DNA of 64,000 nucleotides from Chryseobacterium phocaeense (GCF_900169075.1 NZ_LT827015.1:496001-560000), one strand, 5' to 3'. Numbered from the stretch's first letter, positions 1 through 9,293 are shown. Program-made: numbers and translations. Notes: generated by a model not told the origin, from the sequence alone.

Positions 1-6
1 AATCTG

Positions 7-351
7 ATGAGTGAAGCAACAGCCTTTCCACGGAGATTATACGGTAAACTTACTGAGCCTGTTTCTTTCAGGCAGAAAATGAGTTTCGTGTTCCGCAATA
101 AGGCTCTCGGAATCTATTCTGTATTGCTGTATATTGTTTTTATTCTGTTGATTGCTTTATTCATCTGGCTTACCTATCAGAATACAACAGGAATCATTGA
201 AATGTTCGGTACTTTCAGGACACCTGAGTGGGGATCATTTGATTCTTATTATAAGCTAAGTCATCTTGTGGTAGGGCTTGGAATCAATATTTATTTTTTA
301 ATTGTCATTATTAAAAGACTTGGGAAAAGTACCCGTAGACTTCCCATCTAA
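7..351 (+). CDS. Small membrane protein, possibly truncated by the window edge
   Basis: I do not recognise the family. The frame is open back to base 1, so the ATG at 7 may be internal and the gene may begin outside the window. As read, 114 residues start with a basic N-terminus, followed by a strong hydrophobic segment (about residues 35-56, YSVLLYIVFILLIALF) and a second one near the C-terminus (about 88-102, VVGLGINIYFLIVII). The protein ends with a basic tail. This predicts two membrane passes with a loop of about 30 residues. The stop lies 57 bp before the small peptide gene at 409, so the two may be co-transcribed. No function is assigned. Confidence 0.55.
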   Translation: MSEATAFPRRLYGKLTEPVSFRQKMSFVFRNKALGIYSVLLYIVFILLIALFIWLTYQNTTGIIEMFGTFRTPEWGSFDSYYKLSHLVVGLGINIYFLIVIIKRLGKSTRRLPI

Positions 352-408
352 GATAAAAGGGTAATGAAAGACATTATCCTCATTTTAACCATCATAAACC
401 AAATTCTT

Positions 409-573
409 ATGGAAAATCAAGAACTAGAGTTAGAGCTTTTAGAAGGATTCAATTCTGTTGAATTAGAAGAAAGACTAGAAATGGTAAACCTTACAGTATT
501 AGCTGGAGAAGCTGCTGCTGCAAGTTTACTATGTGATTTCGGTTCTGTAGAAGTGAGTGCTCCTGCACAATAA
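409..573 (+). CDS. 54-residue peptide resembling a RiPP precursor
   Basis: I chose the ATG at 409 over the in-frame ATG at 364 because the extra 15 residues are hydrophobic and look like untranslated leader. The 54-residue product has an acidic, Glu/Leu-rich N-terminal half (MENQELELELLEGF, then VELEERLEMV). A small-residue region with a single Cys follows (GEAAAASLLCDFGSVEV, ending SAPAQ). An acidic leader followed by an Ala/Ser/Cys core is the layout of ribosomally made, modified peptides. No modifying enzyme is visible in the window. A membrane protein lies upstream and a CPBP protease downstream, beyond a terminator. It could instead be an ordinary small acidic protein. The RiPP reading is inference. 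Confidence 0.45.
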   Translation: MENQELELELLEGFNSVELEERLEMVNLTVLAGEAAAASLLCDFGSVEVSAPAQ

Positions 574-601
574 TCTCTGCAGTAACTACTGATGAACTAT
601 G

Positions 602-628
602 GGCGGAGCTTAAAAGTTCCGCCTTTTT
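602..628 (+). terminator. Rho-independent terminator
   Basis: GGCGGAGCTT and AAGTTCCGCC form a GC-rich stem with one G-T wobble and a tight loop. Five T follow at 624-628. It ends the transcript that carries the 54-residue peptide gene and separates it from the CPBP protease at 651. Confidence 0.85.
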
Positions 629-650
629 AATAGATTAACATGATATTGAA

Positions 651-1409
651 ATGAAACAAAACAGATTCCTGAGGATTATAGTATTTTTTGTCATCGCTAC
701 CGTCTTATCCAACCTGTTCCGGTTCGATGTATTTTCTTTAAAGGAAAATTTACAGACCCTTCCTGAGTGGATGTACATCATCCTTATTACTTTGCTGGAA
801 GGGAGCGGTATACTCGTAGGAACTGTTATAGCTTTTTGCTTCTTTTATAAAAGAAAAGAGTCGGATGCCACTCTTTTTGGGACTTCGCCCGGATACAGCA
901 TTCTGATGATGACAGTGCCGGTAATTCTCTTCACTGTGATCGGCGTTAGCAACAGCATCAGTATGAACAGCCATTTCTATGGCTTTTTTACCATTTTGTG
1001 TACATTAGTATATTGTATTATTGAGGAATACGGCTGGCGGGGATATCTCCAGGGGGAACTTCAGGACCTGAAACCCTGGAAAAAATATGTTCTTATCGGG
1101 CTTATTTGGTATACATGGCACCTGCCGTTTCTAACAGAAACCAACATCTTAAACAATCTGCTTTTTCTGGGTGGATTGATCCTCGGAAGCTGGGGAATCG
1201 GGCAGGTCGTTATTTCAACACGCTCCATCTGTGCCTGTGCCTGCTTCCATCTTCTTGTACAGATTTTATTATATAATTCATTGATTAAAAACGGAATAGA
1301 TCCTAAGCAGAAACAGATTATAATTGGCGTATGCATTATTCTCTGGATACTGATCATTAAAAGATGGGAAAAAGCCAATAAAAACAGGCAGCCGGAATTA
1401 AAAAAATAA
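651..1409 (+). CDS. CPBP (CAAX/Abi) family intramembrane metalloprotease
   Basis: This 252-residue, highly hydrophobic protein has several predicted membrane segments. It carries the diagnostic glutamate motif EEYGWRG (residues 125-131) in a membrane helix. The second motif lies near residues 161-164, in the WYTWHLPF segment, where the His would bind metal. A third region near residue 200 (CACFHLLVQ) matches the later His-containing helix. CPBP proteins are membrane-embedded proteases related to Rce1. In bacteria many sit next to bacteriocin genes, acting as immunity or peptide-maturation factors. Here the gene follows a RiPP-like peptide gene but a strong terminator lies between them, so a functional link is only suggested. 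The substrate is unknown. The C-terminus is Lys/Arg rich and cytoplasmic by the positive-inside rule. Confidence 0.85.
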   Translation: MKQNRFLRIIVFFVIATVLSNLFRFDVFSLKENLQTLPEWMYIILITLLEGSGILVGTVIAFCFFYKRKESDATLFGTSPGYSILMMTVPVILFTVIGVSNSISMNSHFYGFFTILCTLVYCIIEEYGWRGYLQGELQDLKPWKKYVLIGLIWYTWHLPFLTETNILNNLLFLGGLILGSWGIGQVVISTRSICACACFHLLVQILLYNSLIKNGIDPKQKQIIIGVCIILWILIIKRWEKANKNRQPELKK

Positions 1410-1413
1410 TGCA

Positions 1414-3268
1414 GAAGTTCACATAAGTTCTTAAAAAATCAAAGATTTTTAACCAGAAAAATATCCATAAGCATCTGTGAAGATCTGTGTCATCTGTGGG
1501 AAATAAAAATAACCACAAAAGGCACAAAAGTTTTAAACACTTAAGTAATTTGAAGTTTCATATTAGAATGCATAAAAGTTCACCTAAGTTTTAGAAAAAA
1601 TCAAAGATTTTTATTCGGAATATTTATTCATAGACATCTGTGAAGATCTGTGTCATCTATGGGAAAAATAACCACAAAAGGCGCAAAAGCTTTTAATACT
1701 TGAGTTATTTGAAGTTTAATATTTAGAATGCATAGAAGTTCACCTAAGTTTTAGAAAAAATCAAGATTTTTATGCAGAACACTTATCCATAGAAATCTGT
1801 GAAGATCTGTGTCATCTGTGGGAAATAAAAATAACCACAAAAGTCACAAAAGTTTTAAATACTTAAGTAATTTGAAGTTTCATATTAGAATACATAAAAG
1901 TTCACCTAAGTTTTAGAAAAAATCAAAGATTTTTATTCGGAATATTTATTCATAGACATCTGTGAAGATCTGTGTCATCTATGGGAAAAATAACCACAAA
2001 AGGCGCAAAAGCTTTTAATACTTGAGTTATTTGAAGTTTAATATTTAGAATGCATAGAAGTTCACCTAAGTTTTAGAAAAAATCAAGATTTTTATGCAGA
2101 ACACTTATCCATAGACATCTGTGAAGATCTGTGTCATCTGTGGGAAATAAAAATAACCACAAAAGTCACAAAAGTTTTAAACACTTAAGTAATTTGAAGT
2201 TTCATATTAGAATACATAAAAGTTCACCTAAGTTTTAGAAAAAATCAAAGATTTTTATTCGGAATATTTATTCATAGACATCTGTGAAGATCTGTGTCAT
2301 CTATGGGAAAAATAACCACAAAAGGCGCAAAAGCTTTTAATACTTGAGTTATTTGAAGTTTAATATTTAGAATGCATAGAAGTTCACCTAAGTTTTAGAA
2401 AAAATCAAGATTTTTATGCAGAACACTTATCCATAGACATCTGTGAAGATCTGTGTCATCTGTGGGAAATAAAAATAACCACAAAAGTCACAAAAGTTTT
2501 AAACACTTAAGTAATTTGAAGTTTCATATTAGAATACATAAAAGTTCACCTAAGGTTTAGAAAAAATCAAGATTTTTATGCAGAACACTTATCCATAGAC
2601 ATCTGTGAAGATCTGTGTCATCTATGGGAAAAATAACCACAAAAGGCGCAAAAGCTTTTAATACTTGAGTTATTTGATATTTAGAATGCATAAAAGTTCA
2701 CCTAAGTTTTAGAAAAAATCAAAGTTTTTTATGCAGAACACTTATCCATAGACATCTGTGAAAATCTGTGTCATCTGTGGGAAATAAAAATAACCACAAA
2801 AGTCACAAAAGTTTTAAACACTTAAGTAATTTGAAGTTTCATATTAGAATGCATAAAAGTTCACCTAAGGTTTAGAAAAAATCAAGATTCTTATGAAGAA
2901 CACTTATCCATAGACATCTGTGAAGATCTGTGTCATCTATGGGAAAAATAACCACAAAAGGCGCAAAAGCTTTTAATACTTGAGTTATTTGATATTTAGA
3001 ATGCATAAAAGTTCACCTAAGTTTTAGAAAAAATCAAAGATTTTTATGCAGAACACTTATCCATAGACATCTGTGAAGATCTGTGTTATCTGTGGGAAAT
3101 AAAGGAATAACCACAAAAGGCACAAAAGTTTTTAACACTTGAGTTATTTCAAGTTTAGTATTAGAATGGATAAAAGTTCACCTGAGTTTTAGAAAAATCA
3201 AAGATTTTTATTCGGAATATTTATTCATAGACATCTGTGAAGATCTGTGTCATCTATGGAAAAAAATC
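1414..3268. repeat. Tandem array of 12 units of about 160 bp (non-coding)
   Basis: The landmark catctgtg-agatctgtgt starts at 1472, 1635, 1794, 1957, 2116, 2279, 2438, 2600, 2753, 2915, 3068 and 3232. Spacings are 163, 159, 163, 159, 163, 159, 162, 153, 162, 153 and 164. The early part therefore alternates two unit types in a 322-bp higher-order period, and the later part alternates 162/153. Every unit also has ttcacctaag, a small hairpin (AAAAATC, 2-3 A, GATTTTT), and aaccacaaaaggcgcaaaag or a variant. No long reading frame persists. It fills nearly all of the gap between the CPBP gene and the muramidase gene. Bases 3269-3394 hold only a short AGTGT/ACACT hairpin that I could see. Confidence 0.95.
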
Positions 3269-3394
3269 CACCACAAGAATTACAGTGTTGTGACACTAAA
3301 ATACACAAAGACAAAATTCCCACAGATCACCAAATTCAAAGCTGTAATCTCTTTGAAATCTTAGATCCGCAGGAACTTTAAAAAAACTACTTAA

Positions 3395-4222
3395 TTAATT
3401 CTGAGAATATTTAGCATAAGCTTTAGCAAGCTTTTCATCGTATTTATTTTCCTTGTATCCGGCTCCATTGTAAAGCCTTGCAAAACCTGCCCAGTTTTTA
3501 TTTCTGAGATGGACCAGGCATCCGTTTTTCTCCAGGAATTTTCCAAATGCTTTTAGATGTTCCCCTTCATTCATTTCCATTCTGGAAACGAAATCGTCTA
3601 CATTCGGATAACCCAGATTTTCGGCATGATACCCCATGATCTGGAAACTTCCCCATGAAGCAGAAGATAATGCAGCCTCTTTAAAACTTGGGTTATTATT
3701 CAGGCCGATGGCTTCATTCAGACGGTCATATTCTTTTACACCGCCCTGATAATGCGCTCTGGTCCATTTTGGATAAAGAACGTTCCGGCTTTCGGAATTA
3801 TAATAAGAATTGGGATCAATGCCTCTTTTTTTAAGTTCGTTCCAGAAAACATGGCCTTCAAACAGGATTTTAGGCTTATTATTGATCAAAAACCCTTTAC
3901 CGCTGCTTTCAATCTCATTGACGGCTTTAACGGCTGCCAGTTCAAGGTTGTATTCAGCTGCGAAACTGGTCAGGTCACTTTCTTTAAGGAATTTATCCGT
4001 CTGACTGACAGGTCTTGGATCTTTTTCAAGGAGGACGGCCCAGGTTTTAACACCTGCTATTCCGTCCACAACCAGCGAGTTTTTTTGCTGGAAATCCTTT
4101 ACCGCAGCATCCACTTCCAGGGTGAATGAATCCGATATTTTAACGCTGTACCCAAGTTGATAGAGGATCTCGCACAACGTGAGCACTTCCGGTGCTTTTG
4201 TGTTATATTTTAAAAGTTTCAT
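3395..4222 (-). CDS. Peptidoglycan-binding / N-acetylmuramidase protein
   Basis: The 275-residue product has a peptidoglycan-binding type 1 domain (about residues 8-65, with DFQQKNSLVVDGIAGVKTW). An N-acetylmuramidase domain of the DUF3380 type follows (about 82-272). The probable catalytic Glu is E105 in VNEIESSG, and the conserved ASWGSFQIMGYH stretch is at 188-199. Enzymes of this family cut the MurNAc-GlcNAc bond, and are best known as phage endolysins. There is no signal peptide, so export would need lysis, a holin or an injection device. It is the last gene of a minus-strand trio with the unknown proteins at 4352-6241 and 6425-8026. The context is aaccATG-like (tatcaccATG), shared with the middle gene. 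It could be a prophage remnant lysin or a lytic cargo. The enzymatic call is secure; the role is not. Confidence 0.88.
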   Translation of the reverse strand: MKLLKYNTKAPEVLTLCEILYQLGYSVKISDSFTLEVDAAVKDFQQKNSLVVDGIAGVKTWAVLLEKDPRPVSQTDKFLKESDLTSFAAEYNLELAAVKAVNEIESSGKGFLINNKPKILFEGHVFWNELKKRGIDPNSYYNSESRNVLYPKWTRAHYQGGVKEYDRLNEAIGLNNNPSFKEAALSSASWGSFQIMGYHAENLGYPNVDDFVSRMEMNEGEHLKAFGKFLEKNGCLVHLRNKNWAGFARLYNGAGYKENKYDEKLAKAYAKYSQN

Positions 4223-4240
4223 GGTGATAGTTTTTATGAT

Positions 4241-4275
4241 GATTAAAAGATTAAAAGATTAAAAGATTAAAAGAT
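4241..4275. repeat. 8-bp microsatellite
   Basis: GATTAAAA is repeated just over four times directly upstream of the muramidase start on the minus strand. It lies in the 5' leader and could vary spacing to an upstream promoter, but no effect is evident. Confidence 0.85.
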
Positions 4276-4302
4276 ATCGATAAACTACTGTGAATCTTAC
4301 GT

Positions 4303-4350
4303 CTGACATCTGATATCTGATATCTGATATCTGAAATCTGGTATCTGAAA
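4303..4350. repeat. 7-bp microsatellite (ATCTGAT family)
   Basis: About six imperfect copies of ATCTGAT/ATCTGAA lie directly after the stop codon of the 4352-6241 gene. The same unit occurs inverted (ATCAGAT) at 52319-52343, so it is a dispersed element in this genome. Confidence 0.85.
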
Positions 4351-4351
4351 T

Positions 4352-6241
4352 TTACCCAACCGGTATCCTCGGCATCCTTTCACAGATCATCCCGATCAGG
4401 AAATAAGACTTGAATTTCACTTCCTCCCGCTGAAGTTTATATTCCAGATTAAGAGGCATGGCACTGCTCACGCTGAAATTCTGGTTGAGAACGGCATAAT
4501 CATCAATTCTCAGTTCAATGCTGTATTCTCCGGTAGGAATTAACTGGCTGATGATCCCGGCCTCATTGCTCTCAATCTCGAAAATTCTGTTGTTATTGGT
4601 TCCTTTGATGGAAATGGCGCACTTATAAATAGGCTCATTGTTGATCTTATCCGAAATCCTGAACTGGACCATAGCGCCTAATGGCGGAGGAGGAACCGGG
4701 ATTGGTGTTGGAATCGGTGTCGGGATTGGTATAGGCCTCGGGATCGTTGGAAATTTCGGGGCCCATGAACCCCATGGTCCTTTAATAGGGTTGGCGGGCT
4801 GTGGTGTTGGCTGTACAGGACTCGCTTCATGAGGAGCAGGATTGAGGGGTCTTAAATTTTTTATATTGTTCAAAAGGTTTCCTGTATTTACTTTTCCCGC
4901 GAAAGATGCAGGGGTGTCAGCTTTCATCACCTCCACAGGTTCATTATCCGGAGAAATTCTGGCTGACAGATTATTGACCACTGTTACTTTTGGAATTCCG
5001 GCGATCATAGTTTTTTTTGCTAAATAATTCAGCTGGTCGGATTTAATCGTTTTTACATTCGTTATGGCTTTCAGGAATTTCTGATTGTTATTTTTATTGA
5101 CAAATACCTGCTGCTTCATCACCATCGGCCCGAAGTAAACCAGTTGTTCCGCATTGCTTACACTGGTGCTTACGATGGACGGATCGAGAATTACTTTCAA
5201 GTTTTTGATCAGAATCATGGTTTTCGGGAATGCCGGAAGCTTAAAATCATTGGAAATGGTTTGTCCGTCAGATATTTTTTTTGGTTCATTCCATTCAAAC
5301 ATGCCGGACAGCATAAAGTTTTTATTGAACCAGTTTCTTTTTAGATGGACGAAAGAATATTCCACTTCCACAGCCTGGATCATACTTTCATCATAATCGA
5401 TGGATAAAATTTCAGAGGGTAGGTTTTCATTGCTGTTTTTCGCTTCGAAATGGAGTCCTTCCATTTCAGATTTTTCCAGCCGCATGCTGTTCCATCCGGA
5501 TTCATTCTCCATAAAATCATACGGAATAAAATTAATGTCATGAATACAAGAATTGCTGATGACATCCGTTTTCTCAGCCGCCTCGAAGGTATGTTTAGCG
5601 TTCTGTGCCATCGCCAGATAAAGATCGGCATCAGATGATTTGTTAATTCTTGCCAGTTCCTTTTCTATGAGGTCTTTGTTGCCTTTCACCTTCCATTCCG
5701 AAAAAGCCAGTTCTTTGAGGTTGTTAAGACTTACAAGTTGGTCGTTCCAGTTGTTTTTTTCTTCATCGGTATCAAGTCCGTCAAACAGCTGTAAATGTTC
5801 ACTCACTTTATTGATCGCATCCTCAAATAATGTCCGGTACTTTTTATAAGCCTTGAAGTCTTTGGTGTCACTATTTTTAGCGTCAAAAAGAACCGTGCTT
5901 TTAGAGTCAAGCACTTTGTCAAGATTTTCTTCCAGGTTCTTCAGGTTGTTCTTGTCCAGGATATCCCTGTAAATATCAAACAGAGAATTATTCGGGTTCA
6001 GATCCCAGAAATTGGGTGAAATAGGAACCGAGTTCAGTTCATACGCCACATTCTGCTTTTTAATGATCGAAAGCGCTTTTTTCTGCTCGTCATTCAGCAG
6101 GCTCTGGGGCTTCAGAAGTTCCAGTTCCTCATTATCATAGATCCGGAGAGAAGGGCAGATCATCGGAAGGTCATTTTCCATCGAACTCTGAGACATATAA
6201 ATGTTCTTCAGCTTCTGATAGACGGCTACAAAATATTTCAT
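4352..6241 (-). CDS. Large protein of unknown function, shared RxWFN/ISDG domain plus inserted beta-domain
   Basis: I start at 6241 (629 residues; MKYFVAVYQK). This ATG has the same aataaccATG context as nearby genes, and the 16 extra upstream codons look non-coding. Positions here use that start. Residues 1-225 are mostly helical. Residues 230-420 hold a domain with CIHDIN, ESGW, KRNWFNKNF (about 300-308), KISDG and a later DP. The same ordered motifs occur in the neighbour at 6425-8026. A Pro-rich linker (about 485-520, repeated PIPTPIP) leads to a beta-sandwich-like domain of about 85 residues resembling carboxypeptidase-regulatory/prealbumin folds (FEIESNEAGIISQLIPTGEY). The last strand, FLIGMICERMPRIP, matches the neighbour's C-terminus (YIIGYKCHIVPKSP), so the proline linker and beta-domain look inserted into a common fold. 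No signal peptide or membrane segment is present. Function unknown. Confidence 0.75.
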   Translation of the reverse strand: MKYFVAVYQKLKNIYMSQSSMENDLPMICPSLRIYDNEELELLKPQSLLNDEQKKALSIIKKQNVAYELNSVPISPNFWDLNPNNSLFDIYRDILDKNNLKNLEENLDKVLDSKSTVLFDAKNSDTKDFKAYKKYRTLFEDAINKVSEHLQLFDGLDTDEEKNNWNDQLVSLNNLKELAFSEWKVKGNKDLIEKELARINKSSDADLYLAMAQNAKHTFEAAEKTDVISNSCIHDINFIPYDFMENESGWNSMRLEKSEMEGLHFEAKNSNENLPSEILSIDYDESMIQAVEVEYSFVHLKRNWFNKNFMLSGMFEWNEPKKISDGQTISNDFKLPAFPKTMILIKNLKVILDPSIVSTSVSNAEQLVYFGPMVMKQQVFVNKNNNQKFLKAITNVKTIKSDQLNYLAKKTMIAGIPKVTVVNNLSARISPDNEPVEVMKADTPASFAGKVNTGNLLNNIKNLRPLNPAPHEASPVQPTPQPANPIKGPWGSWAPKFPTIPRPIPIPTPIPTPIPVPPPPLGAMVQFRISDKINNEPIYKCAISIKGTNNNRIFEIESNEAGIISQLIPTGEYSIELRIDDYAVLNQNFSVSSAMPLNLEYKLQREEVKFKSYFLIGMICERMPRIPVG

Positions 6242-6424
6242 GGTTATTGTTTTTAATTTAGGTGAATAACCGGCAGAAAAAATTTCCACCGGCTATTCGT
6301 ATTGAGAAGGATATATTAGGTTATAAGGTTGGAAGAGGGGAGAAGGGAAGCTTGAAGTTAATGTACTGTTTGCTTCTTTTCGGTTAGATAACTTCCATCC
6401 TTCATCTTCAGACTCCCTTACTTC

Positions 6425-8026
6425 TTAAGACTTTCCGTCTGCCCATTTTTTGATTTCCGGGTTCGGGTTTGGAGATTTCGGAACAATGTGGCATTTGTAT
6501 CCAATGATGTAGATTCCTTTAGAGATCAGCTTTTTGTCGTCCCATTCATAGGTAGATCGTACATTCTGGTCATCATAGCTGTAGTTTCCTCCGATCATGA
6601 AAGGTCCTATTCCCACGGCACCACCTGCATTGATGGAGTTTTTTACTTCAGTGTACGCAGAGTTGCTGCTCTTGAAATTAAGGGAAACATCCTTGGCGAT
6701 GATCAGTTCTGTAATAATGGAAGGCATTAATCCTTTTCCTTTTCCGTCACTGATCATGTCGCCGTTCAAGGTTTGCGGAGACTGCTCGTGAAGCTTCCAG
6801 TATTTGGATTCGATGAATTGCTGATTGAACCAGCCTCTTTCCACTCTTACTTTTCCTACTTTGAAGGAGATGTCCATGCTGGTGTAGTCGGATTTTATCT
6901 GTGTCTTTTCATTTTTACCGCCCGCTTTGGCTCCGATAGAGAATAGTCCCATGCTGAAACCTCCGGCTACTCCCCAGTTGTGGATGGATTTGGAATAGTC
7001 GTAATTTGATTTTCCTTGTGAGATTGAAATTTCCGGCCATCCTTTCGATTCTTTCAAAGCATTCGCTGCTACAGGAATACACGGAGAATAATTGGTGTAA
7101 TCCAGAATTCTTGTTCTCTGGCTGTTTCTGAATTCCGCCTGGATTCTCTTCTTGATCACCAGCATGTGTTTTTCCTCAATTTCACTAAGGTAATTCTGAA
7201 TTCTTTCCACAGCTTCTTTATATCCTAAAGACTGCCACGCCTTTAGAGCGGCATCTTCACGCTTCTTCATGTTTTTTCCGTCAATGGATAATTTGGCCAT
7301 GGCATCGGTATCTCCGTTGTCGGCAGCAGTTCTGATCTCGTTGTTCGCATCCACGATATCATAATACTTTACCTGGTATTCTACGTATTTGGCATAAGTA
7401 GGCGCTACGAAAGTATGGATCAGCTCAGGTTTGTTGAAATCATCTACAGGAGCATTCTCATCAAAATCCGGATTCTTTACTTTTTTGATTTTAAATAATT
7501 TATCACGCAGAGAATCCAGTTTTTTCTCTATTTTCTTGTCGAAATCCGTATCTACCACTACAGACCACTGTAAAAGATCTTCGTAAACCTTTGATACTCT
7601 TTTCTGCGAGTCGTTCATGATCGTGATGGCTCTTCCTTTTCCGTCTTCAGTAAGCGGCGGAAGATGTGAAGGAATTGAATCAACCATTGCTGCAAACTGC
7701 TCCATCTGTAGATATTTTTTGAATTTACTGTTGGATAAAGCGGTTTGGTAGGCTTCCATATCTATTTTGGGATTTCCGTCTGCATCCATAACCGGTTTTC
7801 CTGTACCGTCCAGCATTGGCTTTGGAGAAGGAGCATCCCCGAAAAGTCCGTTTAATGCATAATCAAATGTGTCTTCAGAAAGAGTAATCCCTACCGGATC
7901 AAATGCAATAAAATCGTCTGTTCCTAAATGTTCAGGATTTCCTCCGTTCGTTACCGTGTCATAAACCTGCTTTAAAAGCATGCTCATTAATGATTGAGTT
8001 TTTGCGTCTTGAGTTAAAGTTGGCAT
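6425..8026 (-). CDS. Large protein of unknown function, paralogous domain to the 4352-6241 protein
   Basis: The 533-residue protein has no signal peptide. Residues 1-150 are partly acidic and include a Gly/Asp-rich loop (about 63-90, MLDGTGKPVMDADGNP). Residues 150-305 are strongly helical and charged, with probable coiled coil near 265-300. The C-terminal 230 residues hold CIPVA, KGW, a Gly-rich region (352-370, GVAGGFSMGLFSIGAKAGG), VERGWFNQQF (395-404), MISDGKGKG (424-432) and a second Gly-rich hairpin (467-480). The last conserved strand is YIIGYKCHIVPK. The Gly-rich amphipathic hairpins would suit a membrane-inserting or self-assembling protein, but that is inference. It is the first gene of the trio and probably led by the -7 element at 8099-8106. 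I do not recognise a named family. Confidence 0.75.
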   Translation of the reverse strand: MPTLTQDAKTQSLMSMLLKQVYDTVTNGGNPEHLGTDDFIAFDPVGITLSEDTFDYALNGLFGDAPSPKPMLDGTGKPVMDADGNPKIDMEAYQTALSNSKFKKYLQMEQFAAMVDSIPSHLPPLTEDGKGRAITIMNDSQKRVSKVYEDLLQWSVVVDTDFDKKIEKKLDSLRDKLFKIKKVKNPDFDENAPVDDFNKPELIHTFVAPTYAKYVEYQVKYYDIVDANNEIRTAADNGDTDAMAKLSIDGKNMKKREDAALKAWQSLGYKEAVERIQNYLSEIEEKHMLVIKKRIQAEFRNSQRTRILDYTNYSPCIPVAANALKESKGWPEISISQGKSNYDYSKSIHNWGVAGGFSMGLFSIGAKAGGKNEKTQIKSDYTSMDISFKVGKVRVERGWFNQQFIESKYWKLHEQSPQTLNGDMISDGKGKGLMPSIITELIIAKDVSLNFKSSNSAYTEVKNSINAGGAVGIGPFMIGGNYSYDDQNVRSTYEWDDKKLISKGIYIIGYKCHIVPKSPNPNPEIKKWADGKS

Positions 8027-8098
8027 AATATATTAGTTTTTAAAAATTTTCTTTGCTTACTCTTTTCGGTTTTCAGCATCCCCGATTTTTCTATGGTA

Positions 8099-8106
8099 CA
8101 AATGTA
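8099..8106 (-). promoter_or_regulatory. Candidate -7 element for the 8026-3395 trio
   Basis: On the minus strand the sequence reads TACATTTG, a match to the Bacteroidota -7 consensus TAnnTTTG, about 70 bp before the ATG at 8026. The matching -33 TTTG is weak or absent. The rest of the 387-bp divergent gap (8027-8413) is very AT-rich, with no reading frame I would call. Confidence 0.4.
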
Positions 8107-8413
8107 TTTCAGATTTGAAACTGATTCATCAGTGATTTTCCTGTTTTGCGATGTGGTTTTCACTGATTTTTATTTTATGATGTATATATGGTAAATAATG
8201 AGGTGTTTTTTGCGAAAAATAAAACGTACTGTATTCTGTTTTTGAATATTTCTAACCTTTGAGAATGTTAAATTTTGCATTTTGTTATAAAAATTTTTAA
8301 AATGTTGATGTTTTGATAAAATTTTGGCAGATGTTTTGATATCGAATCATTACTTATCGATAAGAACACTTAAAACTAATAATCACTGATTTTAACAGTT
8401 TAAATATTTAATA

Positions 8414-9268
8414 GTGATGAAACACCTAAACCAAAACCAGGAATTTCGCTTTAACGAAGTTCTTTTCGAGCACCGCAACAAAGAATACGGAGCTTATGTA
8501 TTAAGAAATGAATCAGATCGGTTATTAACCAAGGCGCTTTTTGTCGGAGTAAGCTTACTGGCTGCTATTTCAATAACACCGTTTGTGATTTCGGCGTTTA
8601 GTAATGATGCGCCGTCTGAAGGACCGGGCGGAGTGGTAATTGAGTTTGTAGAACCTGTTGTTCCGCCAGATGTCCCTGTTACTCCTCCTGTAAAAATTAA
8701 TCCTATAGAAACCGCTCCTCAGAGAGTAAGACAATATGATGCGACGGTGCCTACACCATCTAGTACAGCACCGGATGATACAAAAAAAACTACCATTCCT
8801 GATGATGCAGTGGCTGGTTTAAAAAATGATTTTACGGCAGAGCCTGTTAAAAATGATTCGTATACACCAATAATTAGTGATGGTATTGGAAAAGGACCAA
8901 TTGCACCTCCGCGTATAGATCCACCAAAACCTCAACCAGATAACAACGAGATAGCAAATCCGGGCGAGCTAAGTGCTGAAGCTGTATTTGCAGGAGGAAT
9001 TGATGCATTCAGAAATAAAGTGATGAACAATTTTGACGGTTCCCAGTTTGAAGATAGTGGAGAAACCATGAAAACAGTGATCACCTTTATTGTGGAAAAA
9101 GACGGAACCATTTCCGGACTTAAAGCCAACGGCAAAGAGGCTGGGTTCAATAGTGAAGCCATCAGAACCATTAAAAGTATTAAAGGATTGTGGAAACCTG
9201 CTAAAAATAAGCAGGGTGAAAATGTAAGAAGTTATTTTAAATTTCCGATTTCCATGAACTTTGAATAA
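8414..9268 (+). CDS. TonB family energy transducer
   Basis: The 284-residue protein starts with the Bacteroidota TonB signature (FNEVLFEHRNKEYGAYVLR, residues 13-31). One membrane helix follows (about 42-62), then a long Pro-rich periplasmic linker (PPDVPVTPPVKI, PPRIDPPKPQP). It ends in a TonB C-terminal domain (about 190-284) with the IDAFRNKV, TFIVEKDGTISG and SYFKFPISMNFE strands. It would link proton-motive force, through ExbB/ExbD encoded elsewhere, to TonB-dependent outer-membrane transporters. The start could be either of two adjacent ATG codons (8417 or 8420 frame context: MMKHLN); I keep the first. It is divergent from the unknown trio and separated from parA by a hairpin terminator, so it is probably a single-gene unit. 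Confidence 0.9.
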   Translation: MMKHLNQNQEFRFNEVLFEHRNKEYGAYVLRNESDRLLTKALFVGVSLLAAISITPFVISAFSNDAPSEGPGGVVIEFVEPVVPPDVPVTPPVKINPIETAPQRVRQYDATVPTPSSTAPDDTKKTTIPDDAVAGLKNDFTAEPVKNDSYTPIISDGIGKGPIAPPRIDPPKPQPDNNEIANPGELSAEAVFAGGIDAFRNKVMNNFDGSQFEDSGETMKTVITFIVEKDGTISGLKANGKEAGFNSEAIRTIKSIKGLWKPAKNKQGENVRSYFKFPISMNFE

Positions 9269-9293
9269 TCAGATAAAAAACAAATCCTGATAG

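Noticed and set aside
1414..3268. Possible CRISPR array
   Set aside because: Units are about 160 bp and repeat over their whole length; there are no unique spacers, and no cas gene is in view.
4638..4832. Plus-strand frame with a Gly/Ile/Val-rich repeat
   Set aside because: It is the antisense of the proline linker of the 4352-6241 protein.
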